Counted from the stretch's first letter, positions 1 to 9,192 are shown. The stretch: DNA of 64,000 nt from an uncultured Stenotrophomonas sp. (GCA_900078405.1 FLTS01000001.1:1140626-1204625), one strand, 5' to 3'. The notes: generated from the letters alone by a model not told the origin. Translations and numbers: made by a program.

Positions 1-1
1 G

Positions 2-481
2 ATCCTGGGCAAGGTCAAGGACAAGGGCGGCGAAGACGGCACCGGCGGGCTGGAATTGGCCCGCGATGCCACCGGCCTGCCCTACACCACGCTCAGCTAC
101 GCCAACGGCCCCGGCTACACCGGCGCCAGCAACCAGCAGCCGGCCGGACCGAAGGCCTTCCCGCATGCACCGAGCAGCTTCGACCCGGCCAACGGCCGCC
201 CCGACCTGACCCATGTCGATACCGAACACCCGGACTACATGCAGGAAGCGCTGGTGCCGGCCAAGAGCGAATCGCATGGCGGCGAGGACGTCGGCATATG
301 GGCGCGCGGCCCGGGCAGCAATGCGGTGCGCGGCACCCTGGAGCAGAACGCCATCTACCACCTGATCGTGCAGGCCACCCCGCGCCTGCGCGAACGCCTG
401 TGCGCACAGGGCACCTGCGATGCGCAGGGCGTGCCGGTGGAACTGCCGCAGCCGACGACGTTCGAACGCAAGACACCGTGA
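2..481 (+). CDS. Alkaline phosphatase, C-terminal part (gene cut by window start)
   Basis: The reading frame is open from base 2 and ends at the TGA at 479-481, so only the last 159 residues are visible. The segment around SHGGEDVGIWARGPG, followed by a conserved C-terminal helix (LEQNAIYHLIVQA), matches the end of periplasmic alkaline phosphatases of the PhoA superfamily. There the histidine of the HxGEDV motif binds an active-site zinc. These enzymes hydrolyse phosphomonoesters outside the cytoplasm to release phosphate. The catalytic serine and the signal peptide would lie upstream of the window. The family call is firm. Which alkaline phosphatase paralogue this is cannot be decided from the fragment. 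Confidence 0.88.
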   Translation: MLGKVKDKGGEDGTGGLELARDATGLPYTTLSYANGPGYTGASNQQPAGPKAFPHAPSSFDPANGRPDLTHVDTEHPDYMQEALVPAKSESHGGEDVGIWARGPGSNAVRGTLEQNAIYHLIVQATPRLRERLCAQGTCDAQGVPVELPQPTTFERKTP

Positions 482-486
482 CAGCG

Positions 487-798
487 ATGCGCACCGCCGC
501 ATACCGGTCCGTGGCGGCGGTGCTGACATCCCTGTTCTTCGCCTCGGCCGCGCTTGCCGTCGGAGACCGCTACCTGCTGCAGGAACAGCTCGAAGGCGGC
601 GAGGCAGTGGTCTGCGAAGACTGCCGCCGTGGCGAAGCCGACACCGGCGGCCATGCGCCGATGGTCAGCGGCCATCGCTGCCACATCGACCGCCGGCAAT
701 CCACTGCCGGACTCCCCGTAGGAGCGATGTCAGTCGCGGCGGGGCGACATCGGCAAAACCCCATCGCGACTGGCGTCGCTCCTACAATTCCCGGATGA
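487..798 (+). CDS. Small putative exported protein, 3' end inside a REP palindrome
   Basis: This 103-residue frame starts six bases after the alkaline phosphatase stop. It begins with a good signal peptide (basic MRTAAYR, then a hydrophobic stretch ending ASAALA) and a short mature part with a CEDC motif. From about residue 78 the frame runs through a REP inverted repeat (718-785), so the tail ([15 protein letters not shown]...) is repeat-encoded and low-complexity. The stop TGA overlaps the tilS ATG (ATGA). I do not recognise a family. It may be a real small periplasmic protein whose 3' end was replaced by a REP element, or a decayed remnant. The signal peptide and tight spacing favour expression together with the phosphatase. 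Confidence 0.5.
   Translation: MRTAAYRSVAAVLTSLFFASAALAVGDRYLLQEQLEGGEAVVCEDCRRGEADTGGHAPMVSGHRCHIDRRQSTAGLPVGAMSVAAGRHRQNPIATGVAPTIPG
718..785. repeat. REP-type inverted repeat (GTAGGAGCGAC family)
   Basis: Two arms (718-740 and 763-785) form an imperfect inverted repeat starting GTAGGAGCGA and ending TCGCTCCTAC. The same family recurs at 9193-9254, 9788-9849 and 31384-31453. This copy lies within the 3' end of the small ORF and ends nine bases before the tilS start codon. Confidence 0.85.
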
Positions 799-2093
799 CC
801 CCGCTTTCCCCCTCCCTGCTGGATGCCGCCGCCGGAACGACGGTGCTGGTCGGCTTCAGCGGCGGGCTGGATTCCACCGTGCTCCTGCACCTGCTGGCGC
901 ATGCGCCCAACCGGCGCGACGCCGGCCTGCGCGCGGTGCACGTGCACCACGGCCTGCAGGCCGTGGCCGACGACTGGGCCGCCCACTGCCAGCGCATGTG
1001 CGATGCATGGCGGGTGCCGCTGCACATCGTCCACGTGCAGGTCGGCGACGACACCGGCCTCGGCCCCGAGGCGGCGGCGCGCCATGCCCGCCACGCGGCC
1101 TTCGCCGACCTGCTGCAAGCCGGCGAATGGCTGGCGCTGGCCCACCATCGCGACGACCAGGCCGAGACCTTCCTGCTGCGCGCCCTGCGCGGCTCCGGCA
1201 TCGACGGGCTGGCGGCGATGCGCGAACGCCGCGACTTCGCCGCCGGCCAACTGTGGCGCCCGCTGCTGCAGATCCCGCGCGCGGCGCTGGAAGCCCACGC
1301 GCGTCTGTATCGATTGCACTGGATCGAAGATCCCAGCAACACCCGCGACACCTTCGACCGCAACTACCTGCGCAACACGGTGATGCCGTTGCTGGCCGGG
1401 CGCTGGCCCGACGCGGCGGCCATGTTCGCGCGCAGCGCGGCGCTGGCCGGCGAGGCCTCCGGCCTGCTGCACGCACACGACACACAGGCGCTGCATGCCT
1501 GCGACGGCGGCGACGGCACGCTGTCGGTCGCCGCCCTGCGCGCACTGCCGCCGCCGGCCTGCGCACGGGTGCTGCGCCTGTGGGTGCAGCAACGCGGGCT
1601 GCCGCCGTTGCCCGGCAACGGCGTGGCGCGCATCCGCCACGACCTGCTCGATGCCGCGCACGACCGGCAGGCTGGATTCCGCTGGCAACAGGCGTGCATC
1701 GTGCGCTGGCGCGAGCGCCTGCACGCCATCGGCGAACTGCCGCACTGGCCCGCCGGCTGGCAGGCGCACTGGGACGGCCACGCCCCCCTGCCATTGCCCG
1801 ATGGCGGCAGGCTGGAGCTGCACGGCGCCCCCGCTTTCGATACCCCGCTGCAAGTACGCCAGCGGAAAGGCGGCGAACGCATCCGGCTGCCCGGCCGCGG
1901 GCACAGCCACCTGCTCAAGCACTGCCTGCAGGATGCCGGCGTCGCACCGTGGCTGCGCCCGCACCTGCCACTGCTGTGCGATGGCGAACAGCTGCTCGCC
2001 GCCGGCGACCGCATCGTCTCGGCGACGCTGCACGGCTGGCTGCGCGACCGCGGCGCGCATCTGCGCTGGCACGCTCCCGGCAGCGCGAATTGA
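795..2093 (+). CDS. tilS: tRNA(Ile)-lysidine synthase TilS
   Basis: TilS uses ATP and lysine to convert C34 of the CAU-anticodon tRNA-Ile into lysidine, changing decoding from AUG to AUA; it is normally essential. The 432-residue protein has the N-type ATP pyrophosphatase P-loop SGGLDST at residues 22-28, the HVHHGLQ and [10 protein letters not shown] motifs of the catalytic domain, and a C-terminal substrate-binding region containing [20 protein letters not shown]. The ATG at 795 is preferred because the protein then begins just before the P-loop domain, as in the family. It overlaps the preceding ORF stop by four bases. A REP arm ends just upstream and leaves little room for a Shine-Dalgarno sequence. 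Confidence 0.95.
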   Translation: MTPLSPSLLDAAAGTTVLVGFSGGLDSTVLLHLLAHAPNRRDAGLRAVHVHHGLQAVADDWAAHCQRMCDAWRVPLHIVHVQVGDDTGLGPEAAARHARHAAFADLLQAGEWLALAHHRDDQAETFLLRALRGSGIDGLAAMRERRDFAAGQLWRPLLQIPRAALEAHARLYRLHWIEDPSNTRDTFDRNYLRNTVMPLLAGRWPDAAAMFARSAALAGEASGLLHAHDTQALHACDGGDGTLSVAALRALPPPACARVLRLWVQQRGLPPLPGNGVARIRHDLLDAAHDRQAGFRWQQACIVRWRERLHAIGELPHWPAGWQAHWDGHAPLPLPDGGRLELHGAPAFDTPLQVRQRKGGERIRLPGRGHSHLLKHCLQDAGVAPWLRPHLPLLCDGEQLLAAGDRIVSATLHGWLRDRGAHLRWHAPGSAN

Positions 2094-2125
2094 CCCTTTC
2101 CCGCGCGCCGCTCACACTTGCCGCC

Positions 2126-2386
2126 ATGCCCAAGAAGTCCCCCAACGAGACCTCGCCGGTCGCCCACTTCGAGCAGTCGCTGGAAGAGCTGGAGCAACTG
2201 GTGGAGAAGATGGAAGCCGGCGACCTGAACCTGGAGCAGTCGCTGAGCGCCTACGAGCGCGGCGTCGGCCTGTACCGGCAATGCCAGCAGGCGCTGGAAC
2301 AGGCCGAGCTGCGCGTGCGCCTGCTCACCGACCCGGCGCACCCGGAAAAATCCGAACCGTTCGACCCTGTCGGCAATGACGACTGA
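2126..2386 (+). CDS. xseB: Exodeoxyribonuclease VII small subunit XseB
   Basis: This 86-residue protein matches the small subunit of exonuclease VII, which degrades single-stranded DNA into short oligonucleotides together with the large subunit XseA (not in this window). The diagnostic helical hairpin is present: [26 protein letters not shown], written here only as its landmarks FEQSLEELE, then [10 protein letters not shown], then [10 protein letters not shown]. Length is normal for the family. The last eleven bases overlap the start of ispA, the usual xseB-ispA arrangement, so the two are probably translationally coupled. Confidence 0.95.
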   Translation: MPKKSPNETSPVAHFEQSLEELEQLVEKMEAGDLNLEQSLSAYERGVGLYRQCQQALEQAELRVRLLTDPAHPEKSEPFDPVGNDD

Positions 2387-3254
2387 CGCCCTGTTCGCCG
2401 GCTGGATCGCACGCACCGAACAGCAATTGCAGGTCGCCCTGCCCGACCCGGAAACCGCGCCGCGCCGCCTGCACCAGGCCATGCGCCATGCCGCGCTCGG
2501 CGGCGGCAAGCGCATGCGGCCCCTGCTGGTCCACGCCGCCGGGCACCTGTTCGGCACCGATCCCGGCTTGCTCGATGCGCCGGCCGTGGCGGTGGAACTG
2601 GTCCACTGCTACTCGCTGGTGCACGACGACCTGCCGGCGATGGACGACGACGACCTGCGCCGCGGCCGCCCGACCACCCACATCGCCTTCGACGAAGCCA
2701 CCGCCATCCTCGCCGGCGACGCGTTGCAGACCCGCGCCTTCGAAGTACTGGCAACGGCGCCGCTGCCACCCGCGCTGGCGGTAGCCTGCCTGCGCACCCT
2801 GGCCGGCGCCTCCGGCGTGGCCGGCATGTGCGGCGGGCAGGCACTGGACATCGATGCCACCGGCCGCGCCCAGCCGCTGGACGACCTCAAGCACATGCAT
2901 GCGCTCAAGACCGGTGCGCTGATCCGTGCCGCGGTGCGCATGGGCGCGCTGTGCGGCGGCGCGGACGAAGCGCAACTGGCGCGGCTGGATGCGTTCGCCG
3001 ATGCGCTCGGGCTGGCGTTCCAGGTGCGCGACGACATCCTCGACGTCGAAGCCAGCTCCGAACAGCTCGGCAAGACCGCCGGCAAGGATGCGGCGCAGGA
3101 CAAGTCCACCTTTCCCGCATTGCTCGGCATGGGCGGCGCCAAGGCACAGCTGGAAACGCTGGCCGCCACGATGCGCGACACACTGGCTCCGTTCGGAACG
3201 CGTGCCGACGCGCTGGCGGCATTGGGCGAAATGGCGATCCACCGCTCGCATTGA
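2376..3254 (+). CDS. ispA: Farnesyl diphosphate synthase (short-chain polyprenyl synthase)
   Basis: IspA condenses dimethylallyl diphosphate with two isopentenyl diphosphates to give farnesyl diphosphate, precursor of undecaprenyl carrier lipid, ubiquinone side chain and other isoprenoids. The 292-residue protein carries the first aspartate-rich motif ([14 protein letters not shown], about residues 87-100) and the second (FQVRDDILD, about 212-220), plus the GGKRMRP substrate-binding motif near residue 44. The start at 2376 overlaps xseB by eleven bases. In many relatives dxs follows directly. Here it is absent and a convergent Nudix gene comes next, separated by a REP-like palindrome. Confidence 0.94.
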   Translation: MTTDALFAGWIARTEQQLQVALPDPETAPRRLHQAMRHAALGGGKRMRPLLVHAAGHLFGTDPGLLDAPAVAVELVHCYSLVHDDLPAMDDDDLRRGRPTTHIAFDEATAILAGDALQTRAFEVLATAPLPPALAVACLRTLAGASGVAGMCGGQALDIDATGRAQPLDDLKHMHALKTGALIRAAVRMGALCGGADEAQLARLDAFADALGLAFQVRDDILDVEASSEQLGKTAGKDAAQDKSTFPALLGMGGAKAQLETLAATMRDTLAPFGTRADALAALGEMAIHRSH

Positions 3255-3304
3255 GGCCTGGACTCGCGAATCGTCGGCAATCGCGGCGATGGAATGCTCT
3301 CCAG

Positions 3305-3371
3305 GTACAGGGCTTGCCCCGCACAGGGGCCTTCGCGGCAAAGCTCCATGCGGGGCAAGCCCCGAATCTAC
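3305..3371. repeat. REP-like palindrome between convergent ispA and Nudix gene
   Basis: Exact 13-base arms GGCTTGCCCCGCA (3311-3323) and TGCGGGGCAAGCC (3349-3361) lie within a unit bounded by GTA and TAC. On the minus strand the GTAG end supplies the TAG stop of the Nudix gene (3368-3370). The position between convergent genes also fits a bidirectional terminator. Confidence 0.8.
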
Positions 3372-3967
3372 GGAACCCGTTGCGCCAACCAGCACGCGGC
3401 CATGCGTCGCATCGATTCTTCGGCCTGCGCGTCCGCGGCAATCCCGGCGATGTCGCGCCATGCCAGCTCCAGCGACTCCTCGCTGACCACGAAAGCCTCG
3501 TCCACACCGGCCTGAACCACGTAGCGCACGTCGTAATGCCAATGTCCCGGTACGTCGCCGCGCTCGGGAATCCAGTGGCGGTCGAGGTCGAAGATCACCG
3601 CCGTCGGCAGTCGCAATCCGCTCAGGCCGGACTCCTCCTCCGCCTCGCGCAGGGCCACCGCCGCGAGGTCGCGATCACCGTCGGCATGGCCGCCCAACTG
3701 CAGCCAGCGCCCCAGCTTGCGGTGATGGGTCAGCAACACGCGGCGTCCGTCGGCGCTGACCAGCCACGCGCTGCCGGTGAAGTGTCCGGACAGACGCGAA
3801 CGCGCGAACGGATCGTTGCCGGGTTCGTCCAGCAACGCCGCATATCCGGCGGCCAATGCAGCGTGTTCCGGCACGCGCCGCGCATAGTCCTGCAGCGCCA
3901 GCCGCAGTTCCCGATCCTGTTGATGCATGACTGCAGGCACATCCCATCGCGTCCGTCCGGCGCCCAT
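3368..3967 (-). CDS. NUDIX hydrolase
   Basis: A protein of 199 residues (or 186 if the internal ATG at 3928 is used) with a Nudix box: LGGHADGD, then VALREAEEESGL, about residues 91-115. It should cleave a nucleoside diphosphate linked to another moiety, using the REAEEESG glutamates to hold magnesium. The position normally occupied by the first glutamate of the consensus falls in a GDRD stretch; this HADGD variant is common in uncharacterised proteobacterial members. The true substrate cannot be predicted. The start at 3928 gives MHQQDRELR and may be the real one, as residues 1-13 look like read-through of upstream sequence. The TAG stop is inside a REP-like palindrome. Confidence 0.87.
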   Translation of the reverse strand: MGAGRTRWDVPAVMHQQDRELRLALQDYARRVPEHAALAAGYAALLDEPGNDPFARSRLSGHFTGSAWLVSADGRRVLLTHHRKLGRWLQLGGHADGDRDLAAVALREAEEESGLSGLRLPTAVIFDLDRHWIPERGDVPGHWHYDVRYVVQAGVDEAFVVSEESLELAWRDIAGIAADAQAEESMRRMAACWLAQRVP

Positions 3968-4111
3968 TATCGCTGTCCATGCTGCACCTGCGCTTGTCGG
4001 TTTTCGGCTCCTTTGGCAAGGTAGTCCGCTGCTGCCGGTTCAGCCTGCAGTTCAACTTGCAACGCCGCGGCTTGCCGCCGCGGCACCGACGAACAGCCTG
4101 GGAAACAGCGA

Positions 4112-5590
4112 ATGCTCAAGACACTGCTGAGGGTCAAACCGGTCGAACCGGCCGCACACGTGGATGCCGGCGAACCGGTGGAAGGCAGCCTGCAAGGCGA
4201 AGCCACGCTCAAGCGCACCCTCACCGCACGGCACCTGGTTTTGCTGGGCATGGGCGCGGTGATCGGCGCCGGCATCTTCGTCATCACCGGGCAGGCGGCA
4301 GCCAACCATGCCGGCCCGGCGATCATGCTGTCCTTCGTGCTGGCCGGGCTGGCCTGCGCCTTCGCCGGCCTGTGCTACGCCGAGTTCGCGGCGATGATGC
4401 CGGTGTCCGGCAGCGCCTATTCCTACTCCTACGCCACCCTCGGCGAGGGCATGGCCTGGTTCATCGGCTGGTGCCTGGTGCTGGAATACCTGTTCGCCTC
4501 CTCCTCGGTGGCGGTGGGCTGGTCGGCCTACCTGCTCAGCTTCCTCACCAGCACTTTGCACCTGCCCTTCCCCGAGGCACTGACCGCCGCGCCCATCGCT
4601 TGGGAAAACGGCGAGTTCGTCGCCTCGGGCAAGCTGTTCAACCTGCCGGCGGTGCTGATCATCGCGGTGGTTTCCGGGCTGCTGTACGTCGGCGTCACCC
4701 AATCGACCTTCGTCAACGCGGTCATCGTTGCGGTCAAGGTGGCGGTGATCTGCCTGTTCGTCGGTTTCGGCGCGATGTACGTCACCCCGGAGAACTGGAC
4801 GCCCTTCATCCCCGACAACACCACCGGCGTGTTCGGTGAATTCGGCTGGAGCGGCGTGTTCCGCGCGGCCTCGATCGTGTTCTTCGCCTACATCGGCTTC
4901 GACGCGGTTTCCACCGCCGCCGGCGAAACCAAGGACCCCCAGCGCAACATGCCGATCGGGCTGCTCGGCTCGCTGGCGGTGTGCACCATCATCTACATCG
5001 TGGTCTGCGCGGTGATGACCGGCCTGATGCACTACACCAAGCTGGGCACCGACAAGCCGGTGGCCACCGCACTGGAAGCCTATGCCAACCTGGCGTGGCT
5101 GAAGAGCTGGGTCGAGATCGGCGCCATCGCCGGCCTGTCCTCGGTGGTGCTGGTGATGATGATGGGCCAGACCCGCATCGCCTACACCATTTCCCGCGAT
5201 GGCCTGCTGCCGCGGATATTCGGCAAGGTGCACCCGAAGTTCCGCACCCCGCACCTGAGCACGGTGATCGTCGGCGCGGTCGCGGCCACGCTGGCCGGGC
5301 TGGTGCCGCTGAACGTGCTGGGCGAACTGGTCGCGATGGGCACGCTGCTGGCCTTCGCCACCGTCTGCGTCGGCGTGCTGATCCTGCGCCGCACCCGTCC
5401 GGAAATGCCGCGCGCGTTCCGCGTGCCGGCGGTATGGCTGATTGCCCCGCTCGGTGCGCTGATCTGTCTGGCGCTGTTCGCGATGGCGTTCGCCGCGCAT
5501 TGGCTGGTGTTCGTGCTGTGGAACGTCCTCGGCGTGGCCATCTACCTCGGCTACGGCATGCACCACAGCAAGCTCAACAAGCGCGCCTGA
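4112..5590 (+). CDS. Amino-acid permease, APC superfamily (first of two tandem paralogues)
   Basis: A 492-residue inner-membrane transporter with about twelve hydrophobic segments. The first bears the APC signature GMGAVIGAGIFVITGQAA, followed by AGPAIMLSFVLAG and YAEFAAMMPVSGSAYSY. FFAYIGFDAVSTAAGE and a TRIAYTISRDGLLP loop later match the YfnA/cationic amino-acid transporter group. It probably imports an amino acid by cation symport; the substrate is not deducible. A second permease (5672-7111) is very similar throughout, so the pair comes from a tandem duplication. A 9-bp hairpin separates them, suggesting separate transcript ends or a processing site. Confidence 0.92.
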   Translation: MLKTLLRVKPVEPAAHVDAGEPVEGSLQGEATLKRTLTARHLVLLGMGAVIGAGIFVITGQAAANHAGPAIMLSFVLAGLACAFAGLCYAEFAAMMPVSGSAYSYSYATLGEGMAWFIGWCLVLEYLFASSSVAVGWSAYLLSFLTSTLHLPFPEALTAAPIAWENGEFVASGKLFNLPAVLIIAVVSGLLYVGVTQSTFVNAVIVAVKVAVICLFVGFGAMYVTPENWTPFIPDNTTGVFGEFGWSGVFRAASIVFFAYIGFDAVSTAAGETKDPQRNMPIGLLGSLAVCTIIYIVVCAVMTGLMHYTKLGTDKPVATALEAYANLAWLKSWVEIGAIAGLSSVVLVMMMGQTRIAYTISRDGLLPRIFGKVHPKFRTPHLSTVIVGAVAATLAGLVPLNVLGELVAMGTLLAFATVCVGVLILRRTRPEMPRAFRVPAVWLIAPLGALICLALFAMAFAAHWLVFVLWNVLGVAIYLGYGMHHSKLNKRA

Positions 5591-5604
5591 TTCCAGCCCT
5601 CCCG

Positions 5605-5630
5605 ACCGGCGCCGATGGCGCCGGTTTCAT
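5605..5630 (+). terminator. Hairpin between the two permeases
   Basis: Perfect 9-bp stem ACCGGCGCC / GGCGCCGGT with loop GAT, followed by TTCATT. The strong GC stem and short T-rich tail resemble an intrinsic terminator, though the T-run is weak. Confidence 0.55.
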
Positions 5631-5671
5631 TGCGCGACCGCCGCGCCCTGCAACCAGCGAAGACCCGAACC

Positions 5672-7111
5672 ATGCTCAAGCAACTGTGGGCCACCAAGCA
5701 TCCACACGCCGCCCATGAAGAGGCCAACGGTCTGAGTCTGCGCCGCACGCTCGGCCCGTGGGGGCTGACCGCTCTGGGCATCGGCGCGGTGATCGGCGGC
5801 GGCATCTTCGTCATCACCGGGCAGGCCGCGGCCGACCATGCCGGCCCGGCGATCATGCTGTCCTTCGTGCTGGCCGCGGTGTGCTGCGCGTTCTGCGCAT
5901 TGGCTTATGCCGAGTTCGCGGCAATGGTGCCGGTGTCCGGCAGCGCCTACACCTACACCTACGCCACCTTCGGCGAACTGTCGGCGTGGTTCATCGGCTG
6001 GATGCTGGTGCTCGAATACGGCGTCTCCGCCTCGGCGGTGGCGGTGAGCTGGACCGGCTACTTCCTCAGCCTGCTCAGCCATTTCGATATCCACCTGCCG
6101 GCGGCGCTGGTCAACGCGCCGCTGGACGAGAAGCTGCGCCCCACCGGTGCCATCGCCAACCTGCCGGCGGCCGGGCTGGTGCTGCTGCTGACCTGGCTGT
6201 GCTACGTGGGCATCCGCAAGTCCTCGGCGATGAACATGGCGATGGTCATCCTCAAGACCGGGCTGATCGTGCTGGTGATCGCCGCCGGCTGGAAATACGT
6301 GGATCCGGGCAACTGGACGCCATTCATCCCCGAGAACGTCGGCCCCGGCAAGTACGGCTTCGAGGGCGTGCTGCGCGGCGCAGCGATGGTGTTCTTCGCC
6401 TACATCGGCTTCGAGGCGGTGTCGGTGGCGGCGCAGGAGTCGCACCGGCCGCAGCGCGACATGCCGATCGGCATGCTGCTGTCGCTGGTGGTGTGCACCG
6501 TGCTGTACATCGCGATGGCCGCGGTCATGACCGGCCTGGTGCCCTATACCCAGCTGGGCACCGCCGAACCGGTGGTCACCGCGGTGGCCGCGCACCCGCA
6601 ACTGGGTTGGCTGCGCGTCATCGTCGAGGTCGGCGCGCTGATCGGCCTGTCCTCGGTGGTATTGGTGATGATCATCGGCCAGCCGCGCATCTTCATGATC
6701 ATGGGCCGCGACGGCCTGCTGCCGCCGGTGTTCACCCGCATCCACCCCAGGTACCGCACCCCGCACATCAATACCGTCATCACCGGCATCGGCATCGCCC
6801 TGCTGGCGGCGCTGTTCCCGCTGGACATCCTCGGGGAGCTGACCTCGATGGGCACCCTGATCGCCTTCGCCGCGGTCTGCGCCGGCGTGCTGGTGCTGCG
6901 CCGGACCCAGCCGGACCTGCCGCGCCCGTTCCGCATGCCGGCGGCGTGGCTGATCTGCAGCCTCGGCGTGCTCAGCTGCGGCGCGCTGCTCACCGCGATG
7001 ACCGCGCACAACTGGATGCTGATGGGAGTCTGGACCGCGGCCGGCTTCATCATCTATTTCGCCTACGGCCACCGCCACAGCAAGCTGCGCGACGCCAACA
7101 AACAGGGCTGA
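5672..7111 (+). CDS. Amino-acid permease, APC superfamily (second tandem paralogue)
   Basis: A 479-residue paralogue of the preceding gene sharing the signature GIGAVIGGGIFVITGQAA, the stretch AGPAIMLSFVLAA, and the FFAYIGFEAVSVAAQE segment. Like its neighbour it should span the inner membrane about twelve times and move amino acids. I start it at the ATG at 5672 (MLKQLWATK), because this aligns with MLKTLLRVK of the upstream copy; a longer reading from 5615 adds unrelated residues. N-terminal regions and several loops have diverged (for example GRDGLLPPVF versus SRDGLLPRIF), consistent with different substrate or regulation after duplication. Confidence 0.92.
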   Translation: MLKQLWATKHPHAAHEEANGLSLRRTLGPWGLTALGIGAVIGGGIFVITGQAAADHAGPAIMLSFVLAAVCCAFCALAYAEFAAMVPVSGSAYTYTYATFGELSAWFIGWMLVLEYGVSASAVAVSWTGYFLSLLSHFDIHLPAALVNAPLDEKLRPTGAIANLPAAGLVLLLTWLCYVGIRKSSAMNMAMVILKTGLIVLVIAAGWKYVDPGNWTPFIPENVGPGKYGFEGVLRGAAMVFFAYIGFEAVSVAAQESHRPQRDMPIGMLLSLVVCTVLYIAMAAVMTGLVPYTQLGTAEPVVTAVAAHPQLGWLRVIVEVGALIGLSSVVLVMIIGQPRIFMIMGRDGLLPPVFTRIHPRYRTPHINTVITGIGIALLAALFPLDILGELTSMGTLIAFAAVCAGVLVLRRTQPDLPRPFRMPAAWLICSLGVLSCGALLTAMTAHNWMLMGVWTAAGFIIYFAYGHRHSKLRDANKQG

Positions 7112-7116
7112 AAACG

Positions 7117-7140
7117 TAGAATGGGGGCATGAACGCCCCC
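7117..7140 (+). promoter_or_regulatory. Putative -10 box and start-codon hairpin of mtnB
   Basis: TAGAAT (7117-7122) fits a sigma70 -10 box and ends six bases before the mtnB ATG, so the transcript could begin at or next to the start codon (leaderless). No convincing -35 is seen. The ATG (7129) sits in the loop of a perfect 6-bp inverted repeat, GGGGGC (7123-7128) / GCCCCC (7135-7140). Confidence 0.45.
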
Positions 7141-7767
7141 TCTGCCCCCTACGACGCCCAGCGCCTGAGCGAGCTGGCCCAGCTGCTGATCGACAACGTC
7201 CGCGAACTGGCCCGGGCCGGCTGGACGCCGGCCACCAGCAGCAATTTCTCGCACCGGCTGGACGACCGGCATGCGGCGATCACCGTGTCCGGCAAGGACA
7301 AGGGGCGGCTGGTCGAGGCCGACATCATGGTGGTGGATTTCGACGGCAAGGCGGTGGGCCGGCCGTTGCGCCCGTCGGCCGAAACCCTGCTGCACACCCA
7401 GCTCTACGCCCGCTTCGCGGACGTGAACTGCGTGCTGCACACCCATTCGCCGGTGCAGACCGTCGCCTCGCGCCTGTACGGCGCACAGGGCCACGTCCGG
7501 CTGGAAGGTTACGAACTGCTCAAGGCGCTGCACGGCAACTCCACCCATGAAACCGCGGTGGACCTGAAGGTGTTCCCGAACACGCAGGACATGGACGTGC
7601 TGGCCGCGCAGGTGGAGGCCGAGCTGGACAAGGGGCCGATGTGGGGCTACCTGATCGACGGCCACGGCCTGTACGCCTGGGGCCGCGACATGGCCGAGGC
7701 GCGCCGCCACCTGGAAGCCTTCGAGTTCCTGCTGCATTGCGAGCTGGAACTACGCCGGCTGCAGTAG
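7129..7767 (+). CDS. mtnB: Methylthioribulose-1-phosphate dehydratase MtnB
   Basis: MtnB is a class II aldolase-type zinc enzyme of the methionine salvage pathway. It dehydrates 5-methylthioribulose-1-phosphate to 2,3-diketo-5-methylthiopentyl-1-phosphate. The 212-residue protein shows the family motifs: [16 protein letters not shown] near residues 24-39, the [12 protein letters not shown] region, [11 protein letters not shown] (zinc-binding histidines) near residue 104, and [13 protein letters not shown] near residue 175. It heads mtnB-mtnD-mtnC. Other salvage genes (mtnA, mtnE, mtnP) are not in this window. The TAG stop lies inside the GTAG end of a REP unit. Confidence 0.94.
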   Translation: MNAPSAPYDAQRLSELAQLLIDNVRELARAGWTPATSSNFSHRLDDRHAAITVSGKDKGRLVEADIMVVDFDGKAVGRPLRPSAETLLHTQLYARFADVNCVLHTHSPVQTVASRLYGAQGHVRLEGYELLKALHGNSTHETAVDLKVFPNTQDMDVLAAQVEAELDKGPMWGYLIDGHGLYAWGRDMAEARRHLEAFEFLLHCELELRRLQ

Positions 7768-7837
7768 ACCGGGGGTCATGCCCCCGGCGCGGCATGCCGG
7801 GCATGCGCCGATACGTCGGAGCGCAGCCCCGACCTAC
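7764..7837. repeat. REP-like unit (GTAG...CCCGACCTAC family) between mtnB and mtnD
   Basis: The unit begins GTAGACCGGGGGTCATGCC and ends GCCCCGACCTAC, and includes internal palindromic blocks such as GGCATGCC. The first GTAG contains the mtnB stop. Related copies occur at 19882-19953 and 27409-27503. Confidence 0.72.
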
Positions 7838-7878
7838 TTGTTACCCTTTCCGTCCCCCACACGCCCAGAGCCACCGCC

Positions 7879-8433
7879 ATGAGCCGACTGCGCATCTTCA
7901 ACGACACCGACCCGGCCACGCCGCTGCTGGACAGCCGCGACGGCGAGGCCATCGCCACCGAGCTGAGGAAGATCGGCGTCACCTTCGAGCGCTGGCAGGC
8001 CAAGCATGAAGTCGCACCGGGCGCGAGCCAGGAAGAAGTATTCGCCGCCTACCGCGAGGACATCGACCGCCTCGTCGCCGCCAACGGTTTCAAGAGCGTG
8101 GACGTGGCCTCGATCGCGCCGGACAACCCCAACCGCGCCGAGATCCGCCAGAAGTTCCTCGACGAGCACTACCACAAGGAAGACGAAGTGCGTTTCTTCG
8201 TCGCCGGCTCGGGCCTGTTCACCCTGCACGTGGGCGACAAGGTCTATGAGGTGGAATGCGTGAAGGACGACCTGATCGCGGTGCCCGACAGCACCACCCA
8301 CTGGTTCGACATGGGCGAAGAACCCAGCTTCGTCGCGATCCGCTTCTTCACCGAGCCGGATGGCTGGGTCGGCCATTTCACCGGCACCGACATCGCGCGG
8401 AAGTTCCCGCGTTACGAGCCGACCACCGCGTGA
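7879..8433 (+). CDS. mtnD: Acireductone dioxygenase MtnD
   Basis: MtnD oxidises the acireductone 1,2-dihydroxy-5-(methylthio)pent-1-en-3-one, giving the keto acid precursor of methionine plus formate when iron is bound (the nickel form produces CO). The 184-residue cupin has the metal motif in [16 protein letters not shown] (two histidines and a glutamate, about residues 95-110) and the later histidine in STTHWFDMG near residue 140. Length is typical. It lies 111 bases after mtnB, the gap being filled by a REP unit, and 50 bases before mtnC, so the three are likely co-expressed. Confidence 0.95.
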   Translation: MSRLRIFNDTDPATPLLDSRDGEAIATELRKIGVTFERWQAKHEVAPGASQEEVFAAYREDIDRLVAANGFKSVDVASIAPDNPNRAEIRQKFLDEHYHKEDEVRFFVAGSGLFTLHVGDKVYEVECVKDDLIAVPDSTTHWFDMGEEPSFVAIRFFTEPDGWVGHFTGTDIARKFPRYEPTTA

Positions 8434-8483
8434 TACTCAAAGCTTCTCTCCCTCCGGGGAAGGGAAAGGAACCGACTCCTCGC

Positions 8484-9182
8484 ATGACCACCCGCGCCAT
8501 CCTCACCGACATCGAAGGCACCACCTCCAGCATCTCCTTCGTCAAGGAAGTGCTGTTCCCCTACGCCCGCGACGCCCTGCCCGGCTTCGTGCGCCTGCAC
8601 GGCAAGGAACCGGAAGTGCGTCGCTGGCTCGACGCGGTGGCCACCGAGATCGCCGCCAGCGCCTGCCAGGACGAGGTCATCGTCGAAACCCTGCAGGGCT
8701 GGATCGACCAGGACCGCAAGCACACCGCGCTCAAGGCGTTGCAGGGCATGATCTGGAACGTCGGTTATCGCAACGGCGACTACACCGCACACCTGTACCC
8801 GGAAGTGGCCGGCGTGCTGCGCGGCTGGCACGCGGCCGGCCTGCCGCTGTACGTGTATTCCTCCGGTTCGGTGCCGGCGCAGAAGCTGTTCTTCGGCTTC
8901 AGCGACGCAGGCGACCTCAACGGCCTGTTCTCCGGCAACTTCGATACCGAGATCGGCGGCAAGCGCGAAGCGGCCAGCTACACCCGCATCGCCGAAGCCA
9001 TCGGCATCGCCCCCGGCGACATCCTGTTCCTGTCCGACGTGGTGGAAGAGCTGGACGCTGCCCGCGAAGCCGGCCTGCGCACCGTGCTGCTGGACCGCAT
9101 CGACGACTACCCCGTCCCGCGCATTGGCGAGGCCACGCATGGCCACGTCCGCGTGGAGGATTTCGGCCAGATCGCGCCTTGA
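8484..9182 (+). CDS. mtnC: Enolase-phosphatase E1 (MtnC)
   Basis: MtnC is a HAD-superfamily enzyme performing two steps of methionine salvage: enolisation of 2,3-diketo-5-methylthiopentyl-1-phosphate and dephosphorylation to the acireductone. The 232-residue protein has the HAD motif [10 protein letters not shown] near residue 7 (the aspartate/glutamate pair typical of this branch), [12 protein letters not shown] near residue 122 and [18 protein letters not shown] near residue 177. The ATG at 8484 follows a purine-rich GGAAAGGAACC stretch that can serve as ribosome-binding site, and puts the HAD motif at the usual N-terminal position. Confidence 0.95.
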   Translation: MTTRAILTDIEGTTSSISFVKEVLFPYARDALPGFVRLHGKEPEVRRWLDAVATEIAASACQDEVIVETLQGWIDQDRKHTALKALQGMIWNVGYRNGDYTAHLYPEVAGVLRGWHAAGLPLYVYSSGSVPAQKLFFGFSDAGDLNGLFSGNFDTEIGGKREAASYTRIAEAIGIAPGDILFLSDVVEELDAAREAGLRTVLLDRIDDYPVPRIGEATHGHVRVEDFGQIAP

Positions 9183-9192
9183 AGCAGGAGCG

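Noticed and set aside
7764..7837. CRISPR-like or satellite array
   Set aside because: The palindromes are single units scattered through the window without regular spacers, so they are REP elements and not CRISPR repeats.
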